Assembly (NCBI GenBank): GCA_003978375.1
Contig: QNZW01000017.1
Span: forward strand, 1-27,947
Direction of reading: 5' to 3'
DNA length: 27,947 nucleotides
DNA from: Sulfurovum sp.
GTDB lineage: Bacteria; Campylobacterota; Campylobacteria; Campylobacterales; Sulfurovaceae
Below, piece after piece: positions 25,115 to 27,947 of the stretch; position 1 is the first letter of the stretch, and every line of letters starts with the position of its first letter. The notes below the pieces were generated by a model, which was given only the letters and a program-made list of their open reading frames with translations, was not told the origin of the DNA and searched no databases. The position numbers and the translations under genes are program-made.

Positions 25115-25701
25115 CCTAAACCTTTAATGTAGAGATAATTCCTTTGATTCTTTTGTACTATAGCATAATCTAACTGATGATGTACATCTTCAATTTCATT
25201 AAAAACACGTGAACCTTTATAAAAAAGATACTCCGTTTTCACATCACTTATCTCTTTTGTTAAGTCTAAAAGCAATTTTGTATTGGTCACTGCACGTGAA
25301 CTTATCATCTCAAATGGTTTATGTTTTATACATTCCACACGTTTGGCTTCTACTTTTACATTAGAAAGATCAATATCTATGATTGCATACTTCAAAAACG
25401 ATACACGCTTTTTAAGTGGTTCTGACAATATTATTTCACACATTGGTAATGCAATAGCAAGTACCAATCCTGGAAAACCAGCTCCTGTACCTACATCTAA
25501 AAGCGTTTTAGGCTTTGTAATAAATGTCATAGGATAAAGAGAATCTACTATGTTTACATAAATTGCATCAATCGTTTTTGCTCCTGTAAGGTTATGCACC
25601 TGATTCCATTCATGTAACAAAGAAGCAAAATGCTCAAGCTTTATCACAATATTTTGTGCCAATACTATCTCTTCGCGTTCTAAATATTGCTCTAAATTCA
25701 T
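25111..25701 (-). CDS. rsmG: 16S rRNA (guanine-N7) methyltransferase RsmG
   Basis: SAM-dependent methyltransferase that modifies G527 of 16S rRNA (GidB). The SAM loop [18 protein letters not shown], followed by [15 protein letters not shown], and [14 protein letters not shown] are characteristic, as is the N-terminal [10 protein letters not shown]. The length of 196 aa is normal. It lies 20 nt after ribA. Confidence 0.96.
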   Translation of the reverse strand: MNLEQYLEREEIVLAQNIVIKLEHFASLLHEWNQVHNLTGAKTIDAIYVNIVDSLYPMTFITKPKTLLDVGTGAGFPGLVLAIALPMCEIILSEPLKKRVSFLKYAIIDIDLSNVKVEAKRVECIKHKPFEMISSRAVTNTKLLLDLTKEISDVKTEYLFYKGSRVFNEIEDVHHQLDYAIVQKNQRNYLYIKGLG

Positions 25702-25721
25702 TTAATTTTTTACTTCCTTAT

Positions 25722-26288
25722 TTATAATAAGTGTCCCATCTTCTCTTTTTTGATATGTAGATATTTTGCATTGTGAGGATTTGATACAATCACAATAGGT
25801 AAACGTTCTACCACTTCAATATTTTTTAGATTTTCTATTTTATTTGGGTTATTTGTTAATAGTCTAATTTTTGTCATACCAAAATGATTTAAGATATATT
25901 CAACTATCTCATAAGTACGTTCATCTGCTTTAAATCCTAATTGATGGTTTGCAGCGACGGTATCAAGACCTGTGTCTTGTAGAGCATAGGCATTGACTTT
26001 GTTTAAAAGCCCTATGTTTCTGCCTTCTTGACGATGGTAAATAATCATGCCGCCCTCTTTGGCTATGGTTTTAAGTGCATAATCAAGTTGTTCTCCACAG
26101 TCACATTTAATAGAACCTATCGCATCTCCAGTTAGACATTCTGAATGAATACGCACAACAGGTTCATCCGATACATTATCTGTAAAAATAGCTAAGTGTT
26201 CTTTGTCGTTTTCTTTAAACACTTGTATTTTAAACGTACCATATTTGGTTGGCAGAGTAGCAATTTGTGATATTTCTATATTATTCAT
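25722..26288 (-). CDS. ribA: GTP cyclohydrolase II
   Basis: Opens GTP to the first riboflavin intermediate. Zinc ligands are Cys51, Cys62 and Cys64 in SECLTGDAIGSIKCDCG. HRQEGRNIGLLNKVNAYALQDTG and AANHQLGF form the GTP site. It has 188 aa and no fused ribB domain. It heads a minus-strand operon of six genes. No ribosome site is seen, and TATAAT is only 6 nt from the ATG, which points to a leaderless mRNA. Confidence 0.95.
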   Translation of the reverse strand: MNNIEISQIATLPTKYGTFKIQVFKENDKEHLAIFTDNVSDEPVVRIHSECLTGDAIGSIKCDCGEQLDYALKTIAKEGGMIIYHRQEGRNIGLLNKVNAYALQDTGLDTVAANHQLGFKADERTYEIVEYILNHFGMTKIRLLTNNPNKIENLKNIEVVERLPIVIVSNPHNAKYLHIKKEKMGHLL

Positions 26289-26294
26289 AGGCAG

Positions 26295-26300
26295 ATTATA
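26295..26300 (-). promoter_or_regulatory. ribA -10 box adjoining the start codon
   Basis: Minus-strand TATAAT, then CTGCCT, then ATG. The expected start of transcription is the A of ATG or within a base or two. Confidence 0.45.
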
Positions 26301-26343
26301 CTCTAAGAAGTATGAATTAATAGTTCATTAGTGCTATTTAGTG

Positions 26344-26349
26344 TAAAAT
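26344..26349 (+). promoter_or_regulatory. hemB -10 candidate
   Basis: TAAAAT, 28 nt before the hemB start, preceded by GTG. AAGG follows 7 nt before the ATG. Divergent from the ribA promoter. Confidence 0.35.
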
Positions 26350-26377
26350 ACATAAAAATATTTACGAAGGTATCTTA

Positions 26378-27349
26378 ATGTTTCCAAGATTTAGAAGAAA
26401 AAGAATAAACCCCGTATTGCGCGACCTTCTTCAAGAGACCCATTTAAGTGTCAATGATTTTATCTATCCTCTCTTTGCCAAAAGTGGTACAGGCATCAAA
26501 GAAGAAGTTGCTTCTATGCCTGGTGTATACCAAATGAGTATCGATGAAATTGTCAAAGAATGTGAAGCATTAAAACTACTTGGAATAAAATCAATTATTC
26601 TTTTTGGTATTCCACAAACAAAAGATAGCGTAGGAAGTGATGCGATGTGCGAACATGGTATCATCGCACAAACTATTCGTGAAGTGAAAAAAGTACACCC
26701 CGATATGTTTGTCACTACCGATCTTTGTTTTTGTGAATACACAGACCATGGTCACTGTGGCGTCATAGACCCCATACTAGAAACTGTAGACAATGATATC
26801 ACCTTAGATAATCTAGCCAAACAAGCCGTCGTCCATGCCAAAGCAGGTACAGATATGATTGCACCATCAGGGATGATGGATGGCATGATACAAGCCATTA
26901 GACAAGGGTTAGATGATGCAGGATTTGAAAACCTTCCTATAATGAGCTACTCAAGCAAATTTGCTTCTGCCTACTATGGACCATTTCGTGATGTAGCAGA
27001 GTCTAGCCCAGGCAAAGGAGACAGAAAAAGCTACCAAATGAATCCAGCCAATCGCCGTGAAGCCATAGCAGAAAGCATTGCAGATGAGCATGAGGGTGCA
27101 GACATCCTTATGGTCAAACCTGCCCTAGCCTATATGGATATCATCAGAGATGTGCGCAACAACACCACCCTGCCTCTAGCTGTGTACAATGTCAGTGGAG
27201 AATACTCCATGCTTAAAATGGCTGCACGTGCTGGTGTCATAGACTATGATGCAGTAATGATGGAAACCCTATTAGGCTTTAAACGTGCAGGAGCAGATAT
27301 TATTATCACCTACCATGCCAAAGAGGCAGCAAAACTATTAGAAAAATAA
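26378..27349 (+). CDS. hemB: Delta-aminolevulinic acid dehydratase
   Basis: Condenses two 5-aminolevulinate molecules to porphobilinogen for heme. Schiff-base lysines are Lys194 (SYSSKFASAYYGPFR) and Lys247 (MVKPALAYMDIIR). The zinc site is present as Cys117, Cys119 and Cys127 in LCFCEYTDHGHCG, so it is the zinc-dependent type. FPRFRRKR at the N-terminus is the usual arm. It has 323 aa. It stands alone, with no clear terminator behind it. Confidence 0.97.
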   Translation: MFPRFRRKRINPVLRDLLQETHLSVNDFIYPLFAKSGTGIKEEVASMPGVYQMSIDEIVKECEALKLLGIKSIILFGIPQTKDSVGSDAMCEHGIIAQTIREVKKVHPDMFVTTDLCFCEYTDHGHCGVIDPILETVDNDITLDNLAKQAVVHAKAGTDMIAPSGMMDGMIQAIRQGLDDAGFENLPIMSYSSKFASAYYGPFRDVAESSPGKGDRKSYQMNPANRREAIAESIADEHEGADILMVKPALAYMDIIRDVRNNTTLPLAVYNVSGEYSMLKMAARAGVIDYDAVMMETLLGFKRAGADIIITYHAKEAAKLLEK

Positions 27350-27465
27350 ATATTTTTTTAAGTGGGGAGAGTGTGCTTTCATCACATCAGCCTTTTAAGT
27401 TAAAACAAAATTTCATGTTATTTTCTATCTGTATATTTTTATTAATGGGTTTAGATATTTTTCGA

Positions 27466-27471
27466 TATAAT
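27466..27471 (+). promoter_or_regulatory. Promoter of the terminal exported-protein gene
   Basis: TATAAT preceded by TTTTTCGA, an extended AT-rich box like those of ndk and rplY. The predicted start near 27478 gives a leader of about 190 nt, unusually long for this window. Confidence 0.5.
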
Positions 27472-27501
27472 TTATAGAGAACTAATTTTACTTAACATTA
27501 G

Positions 27502-27582
27502 AAAAAGCTAAACCCATTGTGAAATGGAGACAGAAAATTATAGGACTCTAAAAATATATAGAGTTAGCTAAATCACCTTTTT
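27502..27582 (+). ncRNA. Structured 5' leader, c-di-GMP-I (GEMM) riboswitch-like
   Basis: Seen: a hairpin CCATT-GTGA-AATGG (27514-27527) with a GNRA tetraloop, the string GAC..AAA (27529-27536), GG, then ACTCT/AGAGT (27545-27549 with 27560-27564) whose loop opens CTAA, then TTAGC, and ACC (27575-27577). In order and spacing this follows the GEMM-I pattern AAACC, GNRA hairpin, GACGCAAAG, GG.CTAA, TAGC, ACC. Against it, the closing P1 helix is not canonical: either AAAAAG/CTTTTT or AGCTAA/TTAGCT can close it. The base before AAACC also differs from the ligand-contact consensus. Two short hairpins (27602-27616; 27619-27632, the latter followed by TTT) could be an expression platform. The ligand is unproven. 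Confidence 0.4.
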
Positions 27583-27669
27583 TATATAATTTGTTCGAGG
27601 GTACATTATCTATGTAATACTATATGGATAGTTTTAAAAATTAATTTATATTTTAGGGAGTAACAATCA

Positions 27670-27947
27670 ATGATGAACAAAAAAAAGATAATAAGTTATT
27701 TATACATAATAAGTATATTTTTTTTAACTTTAAACGTGAATGCACAAAGTATTACTTTGGCAGACAATACTAGGCTAAGTGCGTTGGAAAATAATTCAAA
27801 CATCTTAAAAAATTATTTTAAAAAATATGATCATATAATAATACATACCCATGATGGAGCATGGACAAAAAATATTAAATTACCTAAGAATGGTATAAAA
27901 GAAGGTAGTGAAATATTTTTTAAAATAGATTCAGGCTACCCAGTATA
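27670..27947 (+). CDS. Exported protein, N-terminal part only (cut by window edge)
   Basis: Open to the window end, 92 codons. It begins with two Met and five Asn/Lys residues, then the hydrophobic run IISYLYIISIFFLTL, ending NVNAQS: a signal peptide with a likely cut after Ala. The mature start is polar and Asn-rich; the later stretch GAWTKNIKLPKNG, then EGSEIFFKIDSGYPV, looks like an extracellular beta-sandwich. AGGGAG is 9 nt before the first ATG. GEMM-type leaders often precede secreted or surface proteins, so the context fits, but I cannot name the family. Confidence 0.75.
   Translation, partial: MMNKKKIISYLYIISIFFLTLNVNAQSITLADNTRLSALENNSNILKNYFKKYDHIIIHTHDGAWTKNIKLPKNGIKEGSEIFFKIDSGYPV

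Larger units (their letters stand above)
27350..27669 (+). other. 320-nt intergenic region
   Basis: Holds, in order: no recognisable hemB terminator; a patch at 27361-27395 less AT-rich than its surroundings, with no visible function; an 11-nt arm (AATGGGTTTAG, 27444-27454) inverted relative to 27508-27518; a TATAAT promoter; a structured leader; and the ribosome site AGGGAG (27655-27660). No tRNA or convincing small gene is present. Confidence 0.6.

Noticed and set aside
26289-26377. FMN riboswitch before ribA
   Set aside because: Only 89 nt separate ribA from hemB and none of the conserved FMN-element strings is present.
27415-27477. 20-codon hydrophobic ORF before the riboswitch-like leader
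   Set aside because: No ribosome site, and it overlaps the TATAAT promoter; likely chance in AT-rich DNA.

Overview
The window is an AT-rich bacterial chromosome segment made almost entirely of core housekeeping genes. Gene content and protein style suggest a member of the Campylobacterota (Epsilonproteobacteria), probably a Sulfurovum/Sulfurimonas-like organism. The pointers are the PabB without the usual N-terminal extension, the rplY-pth-lptG cluster, the rpmF-plsX / fabH cluster, promoters with strong TATAAT -10 boxes and no clear -35, and frequent TTG starts. This is inference from protein style, since no database search was possible. I saw no tRNA, rRNA, CRISPR array, IS element, phage gene or defence system.

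Layout. dnaX (183-2081, +) meets a long minus-strand block, and the 3' ends overlap by 4 nt. Read from its 5' side, that block is: clpS-clpA-aat (N-degron recognition, unfolding and tagging); tal; rplY-pth-lptG; lysA-pheA-hisC-(72-aa protein)-dxs; metK; a 2[4Fe-4S] ferredoxin; ndk-yceD-rpmF-plsX; and fabH-ymdB. From 20145 the plus strand carries bioD, pyrB, pabB and an exported, very acidic Gln/Glu-rich protein. A second minus-strand operon runs ribA-rsmG-(PP0621-like zinc protein)-(129-aa protein)-rhomboid protease-lipoprotein (26288 down to 23342). hemB follows on the plus strand. The window ends in a 320-nt non-coding stretch and the start of an exported protein cut by the window edge.

How the genes fit together. 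Fatty acid and phospholipid initiation (fabH, plsX) sits with ribosome genes (rpmF, yceD). Amino acid and isoprenoid genes (lysA, pheA, hisC, dxs) are packed tightly with overlapping stops and starts. clpS, clpA and aat together form a compact N-end-rule module. Three gene pairs (hisC/orf72, pyrB/pabB, rsmG/PP0621-like) are joined by the same TTGA stop/start overlap.

Least ordinary points. (1) The 3' edge has a strong promoter, a structured leader that resembles, but does not fully match, a c-di-GMP-I (GEMM) riboswitch, and a secreted protein. (2) Inside dnaX an A9 run is followed 9 nt later by a long REP-like palindrome, with immediate stops in both other frames, as at known dnaX slippage sites. 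(3) A perfect 10-bp inverted repeat straddles the metK -10 box. (4) A lipoprotein has a Cys-His-Asp arrangement and lies next to a rhomboid protease. (5) The PheA ACT domain lacks the usual ESRP motif. No clearly new multi-gene system is visible; the riboswitch-like leader is the best candidate for something undescribed.
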